Shown here: one piece after another, positions 1 through 8,404 of the stretch | Numbering within the stretch: position 1 is the stretch's first letter | Layout of the letters: the number at the start of each line of letters is the position of its first letter | Assembly: GCA_025360225.1 (NCBI GenBank) | Contig: JANYCN010000041.1 | Location: 1 to 41,529, forward strand | Direction: 5' to 3' | From: Actinomycetes bacterium | GTDB lineage: Bacteria > Actinomycetota > Thermoleophilia > Gaiellales > F1-60-MAGs149 | Length of the DNA: 41,529 nt | The notes under the pieces: model-generated | What the model was told of the DNA's origin: nothing | Database searches by the model: none | The model's input: the letters and a program-made list of their open reading frames with translations, nothing else | Translations under genes and position numbers: made by a program

Positions 1-390
1 TCCCGACTGGCTCGTTCGGGTGGGTCGAGCAAGTGCACGGCGCGTTCCGTGCACTTGGACGACCGGTGCGTCGTCGCTGAGTGGTTGCTCGGTTGGTTGA
101 AGCGGTCGTGTCGTCGTCGGTCGCCAGCCGTCGCGTAGCGATGGGCGAAACGGACGCGGTGTCCCGACTGGCTCGTTCGGGTGGGTCGAGCAAGTGCACT
201 GCGCGTTCCGTGCACTTGGTCGGGTGGGTGCGTCGTCGCCGGGTGGTTGCTCGGTTGGTTGAAACCGGTCGTGTCGTCGTCGGTCGCCGGCCGCCGCGTA
301 GTGATGGGCGAAAGGGACGCGGTGTCCCGACTGGCTCGTTCGGGTGGGTCGAGCAAGTGCACGGCGCGTTCCGTGCACTTGGACGACCCC
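1..390. repeat. Tandem direct repeat array, ~162 bp unit
   Basis: Near-identical units begin at 2, 163 and 326, giving periods of 161 and 163 bp; the third copy breaks off near 390. The array probably continues left of the window. Each unit carries an inverted repeat (arms caagtgcacgg and ccgtgcacttg, 6-nt loop) at 30-57, 191-218 and 354-381; the middle copy has one arm mismatch. No open frame here looks like a real protein, because the translations simply repeat an Arg/Ser/Val-rich string. Function unknown; a protein-binding array or a minisatellite are both possible. Confidence 0.85.
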
Positions 391-456
391 CCCGCCGAAC
401 GAGAGCAAGGTGGCGACGGGGACGCCGGAGTGCAAGGGGGCTAGGGTTCCGGGTCA

Positions 457-1104
457 GTGTCGTCTTCGGGTGAGATCTTCCTGCTGAGCGCGCCGTTGCT
501 GCTGGTGTCGTTGATGCTGCACGAGCTGGCGCACGGGTTCGTGGCGCAGCTGTTCGGTGATCCGACGGGTCGGATGCTTGGCCGGCTGTCGTTCAACCCG
601 GTGCGTCATCTTGATCCGCTCGGCACGCTGGCGCTCCCGGTCACCTATGCGCTCTCCGTCTCGGCGCTCGGGGCGAACTTTGGCTTTGGTTGGGCGAGGC
701 CGATGCCGGTCGTCGAGGAGTACTTCCGGTCGCGTCGCCGCGCGATGGCGTTCGTCGCGGTGGCGGGGCCCGCGGCGAGCCTGCTCGTCGCCTACCTCTT
801 CGAGCTCGCGCTCGTCCACGTGACGCTGCACGACCGGGTGCTGCGGGTCGTGGCGCTCGTCGTCGGCATGAACCTGTCGATCGCGCTCTTCAACCTTCTG
901 CCGATCCCGGGGCTCGATGGGTCGCGGCTCGTCGGCGCGTTGCTTGATGATCGGCGGGCGGCGGCGTGGGCCGGGTTCGATCGTTACGGGATGCTGGCGG
1001 TCCTTGGGCTCGTGCTGTTTGCGAGCGGGCCGGGAGCGGCGTCGGTGTCGTCCGCCTTGATCGATGTGGCGACGGCGCTTCGTTCGCTCGCCGGCGGCAG
1101 CTGA
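457..1104 (+). CDS. Site-2 protease family (M50) membrane metalloprotease
   Basis: A 215-residue polytopic membrane protein of the minimal SpoIVFB/Rip type. The zinc motif HELAH lies at residues 22-26 inside the first membrane segment. The second metal-ligand motif, NLLPIPGLDG (about 146-155), supplies the Asp. No PDZ domain is visible, unlike the RseP homologue at 37026. Such proteases cut substrates within the membrane; the substrate here is unknown. The GTG start has TAGGGT at 442-447, 9 nt upstream, which fits a leaderless transcript. The tandem repeat array lies directly upstream and the converging PilZ gene downstream. Confidence 0.88.
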   Translation: MSSSGEIFLLSAPLLLVSLMLHELAHGFVAQLFGDPTGRMLGRLSFNPVRHLDPLGTLALPVTYALSVSALGANFGFGWARPMPVVEEYFRSRRRAMAFVAVAGPAASLLVAYLFELALVHVTLHDRVLRVVALVVGMNLSIALFNLLPIPGLDGSRLVGALLDDRRAAAWAGFDRYGMLAVLGLVLFASGPGAASVSSALIDVATALRSLAGGS

Positions 1105-1113
1105 CCGTTCGCG

Positions 1114-1701
1114 TCAGGCGGCGACGAGGCGAGACACGACGTCGCCGACCGAACGCGGGTCGTCGAAGGCGCAGCTGACCAGGCGTCGTCCGTCCGGTCT
1201 GTCGGTCAGGTGGACGACGCGTGCTGCGACGTTCGTCAAGAGCGGCTCGGCCATCGGCTGCCCAAGGGTGATCATGACGGTGTCACCGAGATGGACGCTG
1301 CCCGTGGTGAGAAACGCGAGGCCTCCGAGCGAGATGTCGTGCAGCGCGCCACGCATCGTCAAGCGTTCGCGTTGACCTGGTCGTGCGACAGGGTTCGCGG
1401 TCACGGCGAGCGCTCGGTCAGGGCGTGCGCGTAGGAGCGTGCGGCGCTCCGCCGCGGAGATCGCGCCGAGCTCGACGCAGAGCCCTCCGGCGCCGGGTCG
1501 CGCGACGACCGACGCGTCGGCGCCCACCGCGCCCTGACGCCCAGCCCACACCAGCTTCAGCGTCGCTCCGGGGGCGAGCACGGAGGGCAGGTTCAGCTCG
1601 AGGACGCTGCCGTGGACTGCAACGACGGAGGTCGGTATCTGGCGACCGGCGCGGAGGTTGATCGCGACGGCGTCGCCGGTTCCAGGCTGCTCCATGGGCA
1701 T
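1114..1701 (-). CDS. PilZ domain protein (probable c-di-GMP receptor, YcgR-like)
   Basis: 195 residues. The C-terminal half holds the PilZ signature DISLGG (residues 122-127), preceded by an Arg-rich stretch (R107, R111, R113) where the RxxxR c-di-GMP-binding motif would sit, although the exact spacing is not canonical. The N-terminal ~100 residues resemble the beta-rich YcgR N-domain in layout only. PilZ proteins bind cyclic di-GMP and often act on flagellar motors or envelope synthesis. A sigma-28-like promoter immediately upstream supports a link to motility. Start ATG at 1701; a second ATG lies two codons downstream. Confidence 0.82.
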   Translation of the reverse strand: MPMEQPGTGDAVAINLRAGRQIPTSVVAVHGSVLELNLPSVLAPGATLKLVWAGRQGAVGADASVVARPGAGGLCVELGAISAAERRTLLRARPDRALAVTANPVARPGQRERLTMRGALHDISLGGLAFLTTGSVHLGDTVMITLGQPMAEPLLTNVAARVVHLTDRPDGRRLVSCAFDDPRSVGDVVSRLVAA

Positions 1702-1737
1702 GTGGTTGCTTATCGGCCAACCGGCTCTGAGCCTTGA
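1702..1737 (-). promoter_or_regulatory. Sigma-28 (FliA/WhiG)-type promoter of the PilZ gene
   Basis: Reading the minus strand, TCAAG (1737-1733), a 15-nt spacer and GCCGATAA (1717-1710) match the flagellar sigma-28 consensus. The -10 element ends 8 nt before the ATG, so the message would be leaderless or nearly so. The match is seen directly; use by a sigma-28 factor is inference, as no such factor is encoded in the window. Confidence 0.6.
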
Positions 1738-1858
1738 GAGCCCCTGTTAACCGGCGTCAGAGGATGGTGCGACGACGACGGCCGGGCAACGCGGCGGCCC
1801 GAGAGGCCCGGTGGTCGTCGAGACGAGGCGTGCGTCCCGGGCGGCTACGCTCCCAGCG

Positions 1859-2626
1859 ATGCTGGTCTGGGAGGAAGCGCTCGGCGTACCGCTCCTTCGC
1901 TGGCATGCGTTGCCGGGAGTCGTTGCCGCGTTCACCTCGCGTGGTGGCGGCGTCTCGGATGGCGCCTTCGCGTCGCTCAACCTGGGGCTTGCGGCGGGCG
2001 ATGACCCGGCCGACGTGTGCGAGAACCGACGGCGCCTGTGCGCCGCGGTCGGGATCGAGCCACAGCGCACCAGTGGTTGTCAGCAGCGTCACGGCGCGGT
2101 CGTCCACGTCGTCTCGACGGTACCGGAGCGCGCCTTCGATGACGCGCTCGTGACGCCGCCCCACGGCGACGGGTTGGTGACGACGACGGCTCGTCGCGGG
2201 ATCGTCGCGCTTGCGGCCGACTGCGTGCCGGTGATCGTCGCCCGTTGTGATGGCACGGGGGTCGCCGTGTGCCACGCGGGCTGGCGCGGCCTTGTCGCCG
2301 GTGTCGTCGGTGCGACCGTTCGGGCGCTTGGTGGTGGCGATCTCGTCGCGGCCGTCGGCCCGTGTGCCGGGCCGCGGGAGTACCGCGTCAACGCCGACGT
2401 TGCTGATCCGCTTCTGGAGCGGTTCGGCGTAGGCGTCGTCCGTCAGGGCACCGTTGATCTCGCGCTCTGTGCCGAGATCGCGCTGCGTGCCGCGGGCGTC
2501 GGCGACGTCGAGCAGGCCCGCCTCTGCACGATCGAAGGACGCGAGCGGTTCTTCTCACATCGCCGCGACGGGGTGCCCGGTGGGCGTCAGGGTGCGATCG
2601 TCTACCTCGGTGGACGCGATGGTTGA
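1859..2626 (+). CDS. pgeF: Peptidoglycan editing factor PgeF / YfiH family (DUF152)
   Basis: 255 residues from the ATG at 1859. The family's His/Cys/His metal site is visible: QRHG, ADC followed by VPV, and HAGWRG. A C-terminal FFSHRRDG matches the usual FFS-R-DG block. E. coli YfiH hydrolyses misincorporated residues in UDP-MurNAc peptides; older annotations call the family multicopper laccase or purine nucleoside phosphorylase. The frame stays open upstream, but TACGCT at 1846-1851, 7 nt before this ATG, favours it as a leaderless start. The stop overlaps the next start by 8 bp, and pgeF-yggS-sepF is the standard order behind ftsZ in actinobacteria. Confidence 0.9.
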   Translation: MLVWEEALGVPLLRWHALPGVVAAFTSRGGGVSDGAFASLNLGLAAGDDPADVCENRRRLCAAVGIEPQRTSGCQQRHGAVVHVVSTVPERAFDDALVTPPHGDGLVTTTARRGIVALAADCVPVIVARCDGTGVAVCHAGWRGLVAGVVGATVRALGGGDLVAAVGPCAGPREYRVNADVADPLLERFGVGVVRQGTVDLALCAEIALRAAGVGDVEQARLCTIEGRERFFSHRRDGVPGGRQGAIVYLGGRDG

Positions 2627-3314
2627 CGCCGCGTTCGTCCGCGACGCGCTCTCGGAGGCCCGTTCTCAGATCGCCGCTGCCGAGCTTCGGGGTGGACGGG
2701 TGCAGGGCAGCACGTCGATCCTCGCGGCGGTGAAGTACGTCTCCCGCGACGACCTTGCCGCCCTCGCTGACGCGGGCGTCACGCGGGTCGGCGAGAACCG
2801 CAGCGACGCGCTGCTCGCCAAGCAGCCTGGCTATCGGTCGGTGTTCACCTGGGACTTCATCGGACACCTTCAGAGCCGAAAGGTGCGTGACGTCGTCGAC
2901 CGCGTCGAGCTGATCCACGCGCTCTCGAGCGAGTCGGCGGCGCGGCAGATCGATGAGCGTGCGACGCGACCCCAGCGGGTCCTGATCGAGGTCAACGTCG
3001 CCGGTGACCCCGGCAAGGAGGGCGTCACGCCCGACCAGCTTGACGCGTTCTGCGAGCTCCTTGCGGGCCTCGAGCAGGTCGTCGTCTGCGGACTGATGAC
3101 GATGCCGGCGTTCGCCCCCGACCCCGGCGCATCGCGCCCGGCGTTCGCAGCGTTGCGCGTGCTCGCCGAGCGCAGCGCCGAACGATGGTCCGGCGTGCAC
3201 ACGTTCGCTGAGCTGTCGATGGGAACGAGCCAGGACTTCGTCGTCGCCGTCGAGGAAGGGGCGACGGTCGTGCGCCTTGGCGGCGCGCTGTACGGCGGGC
3301 GCCCGACGCCGTAG
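2619..3314 (+). CDS. yggS: YggS family PLP homeostasis protein
   Basis: 231 residues, the usual size of YggS/PROSC (COG0325). The PLP lysine is in AAVKYV near the N terminus. GENR, FIGHLQSRK, GLMTMPAF and the SMGTSQDF block are the family landmarks, the last binding the cofactor phosphate. It binds pyridoxal phosphate and keeps B6 pools balanced; no enzymatic reaction is established for the family. The ATG at 2619 overlaps the pgeF stop by 8 bp, which implies translational coupling. An upstream in-frame extension exists only inside pgeF and is unlikely to be used. Confidence 0.92.
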   Translation: MVDAAFVRDALSEARSQIAAAELRGGRVQGSTSILAAVKYVSRDDLAALADAGVTRVGENRSDALLAKQPGYRSVFTWDFIGHLQSRKVRDVVDRVELIHALSSESAARQIDERATRPQRVLIEVNVAGDPGKEGVTPDQLDAFCELLAGLEQVVVCGLMTMPAFAPDPGASRPAFAALRVLAERSAERWSGVHTFAELSMGTSQDFVVAVEEGATVVRLGGALYGGRPTP

Positions 3315-3349
3315 CGAACGTCCGACGCGCCCGGTACACTTGCACCGGC

Positions 3350-4003
3350 ATGGCCGTCCGTGACATCTTTCACCGTACGCTGGTGTACTTCGGCCTTGCC
3401 GAAGACGAGTCGACCTACTACGAGGACGAGGACGTCACCGCCGCGCACTCCGATCTCGAACGTACGTACCGTGAGCGCCCGAACGTGCGGCGCATCGAGC
3501 GCGACCGCGAGCCGCAGCGCGCCGGCCGCCGGCGCTCGTCGAGCGATGAGCTCTTCCCCGAGGCGCCGGACGTCGTGCGTCGCTCGCGTGGCGCCTCGTC
3601 GTACGACAACCGCGACTCCGGTGCGGCGGCGACCGCTGTTCTTCGTCCCCAGGGCGCTGCGACGCCGCTGCGTGACGCGATCCGCGAGCCGGCTCGCGAC
3701 GGTGGCCGCGATCCGGTCACGACGGCGGTCAAGGTCCACCTGATCGCGCCTCGCTCCTTCAACGACGCGCAGCAGATCGCCGACCGGTTCAAGAACGCGA
3801 TCCCGGTGATCATCAACATGCAGAGCGCCGAGCCCGAGCTCGCCAAGCGCCTGATCGACTTCGGCTCGGGGTTGACCTACGCCCTCGACGGCGGCATGCA
3901 GCGCATCGCCGAGAAGGTCTTCCTGCTGACTCCCCGCAACGTCGAGGTCTCCGCCGAGGACCGTGCCCGGCTCGTCGAGCAGGGCTTCTTCAACCCCTCC
4001 TGA
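3350..4003 (+). CDS. sepF: Cell division protein SepF
   Basis: 217 residues. The N terminus (MAVRDIFHRTLVYFGL) looks like the membrane-binding amphipathic helix. A long acidic/Arg-rich linker follows (about 20-125), then the SepF core (about 128-212) with RSFNDAQQIADRF and the block ending in DFGSGLTYALDG. SepF anchors FtsZ to the membrane, and most actinobacteria lack FtsA. TACACT at 3335-3340 lies 9 nt before the ATG. The linker is longer than in B. subtilis SepF but normal for actinobacteria. Confidence 0.95.
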   Translation: MAVRDIFHRTLVYFGLAEDESTYYEDEDVTAAHSDLERTYRERPNVRRIERDREPQRAGRRRSSSDELFPEAPDVVRRSRGASSYDNRDSGAAATAVLRPQGAATPLRDAIREPARDGGRDPVTTAVKVHLIAPRSFNDAQQIADRFKNAIPVIINMQSAEPELAKRLIDFGSGLTYALDGGMQRIAEKVFLLTPRNVEVSAEDRARLVEQGFFNPS

Positions 4004-4016
4004 CGGCGACCTCTCT

Positions 4017-4035
4017 CAACCTCTCGTTGAGGTTG
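4017..4035 (+). terminator. Possible weak terminator after sepF
   Basis: Arms caacctc and gaggttg around a 5-nt loop start 13 bp after the sepF stop. There is no clear T-run, and a second small hairpin (arms gcccatt/aatgggc) follows at about 4039-4060. The rest of 4036-4255 holds a possible -10 (TATAAG, 4062-4067) but no -35 at a convincing distance and no gene I can support. Confidence 0.35.
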
Positions 4036-4255
4036 ACCGCCCATTTGGGAACGAATGGGCCTATAAGTCTTCGTAAAGCTCCTGTTAGCTACGACGATAC
4101 GTGCGCAGGGGGGGGATCGCTTTCGACTCTCTCTTGTCGATGCGTGTTCTCGTGGCCTCGTCGTCCGAGCTCGTCCGTGCCGTGCCTTCGGGCGCGGGAT
4201 CGGACGGCGGGCAAGCACCACGCTCAGTCTTGACCAGCGTTCAGGGGGTATCGCA

Positions 4256-7200
4256 GTGATCAGGTTCTCGTTCCGGAAGGTCGCGACGTGCGCGGTGATC
4301 GCCCTTGGCGCGCTCGCCTCGGCGCAACCGGCGCTAGCGGCGAAGATGCCAACGGTGAACGGCGTGATCGTCGCGCAGACATCACCGAAGGCCGTCGTCG
4401 TCTCGACGCCGAACGGACACCTGTTGCGGGTCGTGCTGTTTCGCGCCGCGAGCGGCGTCATCGGCCGGCGTCTGCGGGTGACCGGCGTGATCGACGGGCT
4501 CGGGATCATGACGGCCTACAGCTCGGCGCTCGGCGCACGGGCAACCTCGGCGCCGTTCAGCGGCACGGTGATCGCCAACGACGCCGGCATCGACTACCTC
4601 GCCGACGGCGGCGTCGTCCTGACGCTCCACGCCGGCGTGCCGCACGCCCCGGGGCGGCTGCTCAGCGGCGTCATCGACGTCACGGCGAGCGGGCTGACCG
4701 AGCGCACGGCAAAGGTTGGCGTTCTCGGTGGAGCGCTGAACATCTCCGGCATCGTCTCCGTGATCGCGGGCGACGGCATCGCGATGCGCCTTGCCGGTGG
4801 CGCGAACGTCTGGGTCGGGTTCAAGCCGAAGGTCGTCGTCGACGTCTCCACGCTGTGGCCTGGCGCTGCAGCGATCCTCAAGGCCGAGATCGCCGGTTCC
4901 GTCGACAAGCCGGTGTTGCAGTTCACGAACGACGCCGTCCTGACCGGCCCGCGGGCGATCAAGGCAGCGCGGAAGCTTGAGACCCAGGGAACCGTCAAGA
5001 GCCTCTCGGGCCAGCGGATCGCCGTCGCGCCGCTCGGCTCCGCCGCCGTCCAGATGGTGATCGGCCCGGGCGTCTCGGTCGATGGTGTCGGCACCGACGA
5101 CACCGTCCTCGTCGACGCGCACCAGGCGAACGGCAGCATCGTCGCCGACCACATCGTCCTCGTTGCGCGCTCCGTCCCGGCCGTCAAGGCCCAGGCGACG
5201 TGGACGTCGACGCCGCCGACCCACACGACGGCGCGCACCGCGACGTTCGACTGGTCGCTGATCGTGAAGGCCGACCTCGTCGCCTGCTACCTCGACCTCG
5301 ACACCTACACGCCGTGCGCGGCGCCGTTCACCACGGGGACGCTGACGCCCGGCGCGCACTCGTTCACGGTGTGGGCGCGCAACGCGAAGGGGATCGCCAC
5401 CTCCCACATCGCCTGGCGCGTCGACGACCCGATCCAGGTGCAGCTCGTCTCCTCGCCGACGCCGACGACGACCGCCACGAGCGCGACGTTCGTCTACAAG
5501 GTGACCGGCACGACGACGCACTTCAAGTGCGCGCTGAGCGACGGCACGCCGAACCAGCTGCCGCTCGTGCCGTGCACGCCGGTGCAGGTTCCCGGCAAGA
5601 CCGACCAGTGGTCGGTCACCTACGGCTCGCTGTCGCTTGCGACGCACTCCTTCGCGTTGCAGGCCTCCAACGACACGACGGACGTCGTTAGCGACAACTT
5701 CCTCTGGTCAGTTGTTCCCGTCGCCCCGGTCGTCACCGTCACGGCGCCGGTCAGCGACACGTTGACGTCGAGCACGGTCCGGTTTACGGCGACGAACGCC
5801 CCGACGGGCTTCACCTGCGCGCTCGATGGCGCACCGGCCACGGCGTGCTCGGGCGGGTCGTGGCCGGTCACCGGGCTGTCGCTTGGCGCCCACACGGTCA
5901 CCGTGAAGGCGTCAAACAGCGGTGGCACGGGCACCAGCACGGGAAGCTGGACGGTGTCGGCGCCGCCGGTGCCGGTCGTCACGCTGCCTGGCGCCCCCTC
6001 GGGCTCCGTCGCGACGACGGCGGCGACGATCTACTGGTACGCCTCCGGCAGTCCAGACAGCGAGACGTGCAAGGTCGATGCCGCCCCGGCAGCGTCGTGT
6101 CCGGGCCTCGTCGCCTCGGGTGCGCTCGCCGCTGGGTCGTTCGCCTTGAGCGCGCTCGCTCCGGGATCCCACACCGTTGTGGTGTCCGCGACGAACTCGT
6201 CGGGCACCAGTTCGGCGAGCGCGACGTGGACGATCGCGCAGGCGCCGGTCGTCGCGATCATCGCATCGCCGGTGACGGGCACGGCGACGACGGGTGCCGT
6301 CTACTTCTCCGCCTCGAACACGCCCACCCTGATCACCTGCCAGCTCGACACGGCAGCGGCGGTCGTCTGCACGAGCCCGTACAACCTGATGGGCCTATCC
6401 CTTGGCCAGCACACCCTCACCGTCACTGCCTCGAACGTCGCCGGCACGGACCAGAAGACGACCGCCGCGTGGACGGTGAACGCGGCCGCCGCCGGCGTGC
6501 CGGTGATCACCGTCACCAGCGCGCCGTCGGGGACGATCGCGCCACCGACGCCGACGATCACCTGGACGGTGACGAACACGCCGACCTCGGTGACCTGCCA
6601 GCTCGACGGCGGCGCGATCCCGTGCACCACGACTTCCTACGTGCCATCGGCCGGCTTGGCCGCAGGCGCGCACACGCTGCTCGTGACGGCGGCGAACGGC
6701 ACAGGGTCGGGAACGGCGACCGTCGCCTGGACGATCGCCGCGACGCCGGCGGTCTCGTTCACGGCCTCGCCCTCGAGCGGCACCGCGACGACCGGCAGCG
6801 TCTCGTTCACGGCCTCCAGCAGCCCGACGGCGATCACCTGCGCCGTCGATGCCGGTGTCGCCGCTCCCTGCGCGAGCCCGTACAGCCTGACCGGCCTGAC
6901 CCTCGGCGCGCACTCCGTCACCGTCTCCGCGTCGAACGTCGCCGGAACGGGTTCGGCGACCACGCCGACGTGGACGGTGCAGGGCCCATCGCCGGTCGTC
7001 TCCCTCACGAGCCCGCCGACCGGGTCGACGACGACGACGAGCGCGACGATCGCCTGGACGGCGACGAACAGCCCGACGGGCACGAGCTGCAAGCTCGACG
7101 CGGCCCCCGTCACCTGCACCACCTCGCCCTTCGCCACGGGCCTGCTCGGTTTTGGCCCGCACACCTTCGTCGTCACCGCGACGAACGCCACGGGCTCCGG

Positions 7201-8101
7201 GTCGGCGACGGCGAGCTGGACGGTGACCGCCGTCGCGCCCACCGTCGCGTTGACGACGGGCGCCGCCGGCTTCCCGCCGCTGACGAACGCCACCCCGAAC
7301 GCGACGTTCACCTGGACGGCAGGCGGTGGCGCGCCGACGTCGATCACCTGCCAGCTCGATGCGACCGCTGCCGCCGCATGCACCTCGCCGAAGGCCTACA
7401 CGGCGCTCGGCTCGGGCACGCACTCCTTCACCGTGACGGTGACGAACACCGGTGGCACGGCGACGGCTACCTACACCTGGGCGGTCGCCGCCGGTGCGGT
7501 GCCGACCGTCTCCTTCACCCAGGCACCGCCGACCTCGACGACCGCGACGACGGCGACGCTCGCCTGGTCGACGACGAACGGCCCGACGACCGACACCTGC
7601 ACGCTTGACGGCGCCACCTACACGCCGTGCACCGCAGCGGTCGTCAACCTCTCCGGCCTCGCCGTCGGTACGCACACCTTCATCGTCGTCGCCGCGAACG
7701 CCAGCGGCAGCGGCCAGGCAACGGCGAGCTGGACGGTGTCGGCCAGCACCACGGGCACCCCACCGGTGAACACCGCTCTGCCGACGCTGTCGGCGTCGGC
7801 AACGGCGCAGACGACGTGGAAGCCGCGATCCGGCCTCGCCGGTACGAACGGTTACATCCTCACCAATCTCCTTCCGACCACAACGGACTGGACGGGAGCG
7901 ACGACGTTCAGCTACCAGTGGTACACCTGTTCCTCGACGACGCTCGCGACCTGCACCGTGATCTCCGGCGCGACGGCGAGCATGTATCACGCGACGGCGG
8001 CCGACATCGACCGCTACCTGATCGGTAGCGTGATCGCCTCGAACGCCAGCGGCTCGACGACCGCCTACACCGTCGCGTCCGCCAAGACGCAGCCCTCGTG
8101 A
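4256..8101 (+). CDS. Large secreted protein with ten Cys-paired Ig-like repeats
   Basis: 1281 residues from a GTG start. A Sec signal peptide is clear, with probable cleavage after QPALAA near residue 29. Residues 30-310 contain beta-rich segments resembling DUF5666-like modules. From about residue 313 (DNA 5194-7746) ten tandem modules of ~80-95 residues follow the pattern TATFxW...C-x-LD...C...L..G.HTFxVxAxN..G....A.WTV. Each holds one Cys pair, mostly 8-9 residues apart and wider in module 2. The C-terminal ~110 residues form a different Ig-like module (FSYQWYTC...AADIDRYLIGSVIASNASG) common in actinobacterial surface proteins. No LPXTG motif or membrane anchor is visible, so it is probably released or loosely wall-bound. 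Likely an adhesin or matrix protein; the ligand is unknown. Confidence 0.85.
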   Translation: MIRFSFRKVATCAVIALGALASAQPALAAKMPTVNGVIVAQTSPKAVVVSTPNGHLLRVVLFRAASGVIGRRLRVTGVIDGLGIMTAYSSALGARATSAPFSGTVIANDAGIDYLADGGVVLTLHAGVPHAPGRLLSGVIDVTASGLTERTAKVGVLGGALNISGIVSVIAGDGIAMRLAGGANVWVGFKPKVVVDVSTLWPGAAAILKAEIAGSVDKPVLQFTNDAVLTGPRAIKAARKLETQGTVKSLSGQRIAVAPLGSAAVQMVIGPGVSVDGVGTDDTVLVDAHQANGSIVADHIVLVARSVPAVKAQATWTSTPPTHTTARTATFDWSLIVKADLVACYLDLDTYTPCAAPFTTGTLTPGAHSFTVWARNAKGIATSHIAWRVDDPIQVQLVSSPTPTTTATSATFVYKVTGTTTHFKCALSDGTPNQLPLVPCTPVQVPGKTDQWSVTYGSLSLATHSFALQASNDTTDVVSDNFLWSVVPVAPVVTVTAPVSDTLTSSTVRFTATNAPTGFTCALDGAPATACSGGSWPVTGLSLGAHTVTVKASNSGGTGTSTGSWTVSAPPVPVVTLPGAPSGSVATTAATIYWYASGSPDSETCKVDAAPAASCPGLVASGALAAGSFALSALAPGSHTVVVSATNSSGTSSASATWTIAQAPVVAIIASPVTGTATTGAVYFSASNTPTLITCQLDTAAAVVCTSPYNLMGLSLGQHTLTVTASNVAGTDQKTTAAWTVNAAAAGVPVITVTSAPSGTIAPPTPTITWTVTNTPTSVTCQLDGGAIPCTTTSYVPSAGLAAGAHTLLVTAANGTGSGTATVAWTIAATPAVSFTASPSSGTATTGSVSFTASSSPTAITCAVDAGVAAPCASPYSLTGLTLGAHSVTVSASNVAGTGSATTPTWTVQGPSPVVSLTSPPTGSTTTTSATIAWTATNSPTGTSCKLDAAPVTCTTSPFATGLLGFGPHTFVVTATNATGSGSATASWTVTAVAPTVALTTGAAGFPPLTNATPNATFTWTAGGGAPTSITCQLDATAAAACTSPKAYTALGSGTHSFTVTVTNTGGTATATYTWAVAAGAVPTVSFTQAPPTSTTATTATLAWSTTNGPTTDTCTLDGATYTPCTAAVVNLSGLAVGTHTFIVVAANASGSGQATASWTVSASTTGTPPVNTALPTLSASATAQTTWKPRSGLAGTNGYILTNLLPTTTDWTGATTFSYQWYTCSSTTLATCTVISGATASMYHATAADIDRYLIGSVIASNASGSTTAYTVASAKTQPS
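5194..7746 (+). repeat. Ten in-frame Ig-like coding repeats
   Basis: Ten diverged repeats of roughly 240-285 bp within the secreted protein gene. DNA identity between modules is patchy, highest around the gcgacgacgg and acctgccagctcgac segments. The array is old rather than freshly amplified, although recombination between modules is possible. Confidence 0.8.
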
Positions 8102-8117
8102 TCTGAGCGAGTTCGCG

Positions 8118-8150
8118 AACCGGGGCGGCCCGTGCTGGGCCGCCCCGGTT
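8118..8150 (+). terminator. Strong hairpin terminator after the Ig-repeat gene
   Basis: A perfect 14-bp stem (aaccggggcggccc against gggccgccccggtt) with a 5-nt loop (gtgct) begins 17 bp after the stop codon. It lacks a U-tract, which is common for actinobacterial terminators. Confidence 0.75.
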
Positions 8151-8159
8151 GCTCGTGCA

Positions 8160-8350
8160 CCGTCTCGAAACCACGTGGCGGTTCGAGCGCTGCGCAGCGG
8201 CGTCTGAAACGTCGCCCGACAGGTCGGGACGAGAGCTGGGCAAGCAATGCTTGCGCAGCGTGCGGGTCTCCAGCTCGGTCGCGTGCGAGCGGGCGTGCTA
8301 TCCAGCACGTCCGCGATCAGCGAGCTCCTTCGCTGTCGCTTGTCAGACGT
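8160..8350. repeat. Dispersed hairpin element, copy A (partial)
   Basis: About 30 bp at 8280-8310, including a hairpin with arms gcgggcgtgct and agcacgtccgc around atcc, are almost identical to 34170-34205. The flanking part of copy A differs but is also hairpin-rich: gcaagc/gcttgc is nested inside gagctgg/ccagctc. No credible gene lies in 8151-8392. Confidence 0.6.
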
Positions 8351-8404
8351 GCTCCTCACGACGAACCACCAAGTCTCTACAAAACGGTGCGCTAGCCTCC
8401 AGCA

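Noticed and set aside
1-390. Repeats at the left edge as a CRISPR array
   Set aside because: Units are ~162 bp of nearly uniform sequence, with no short repeat plus unique spacer pattern and no cas genes.
4036-4255. Cyclic di-nucleotide riboswitch before the Ig-repeat gene
   Set aside because: Searched by eye for GEMM and ydaO core motifs and found none in the right order.
4382-5647. 421-residue minus-strand open frame
   Set aside because: Arg/Asp-rich shadow of the secreted repeat protein.
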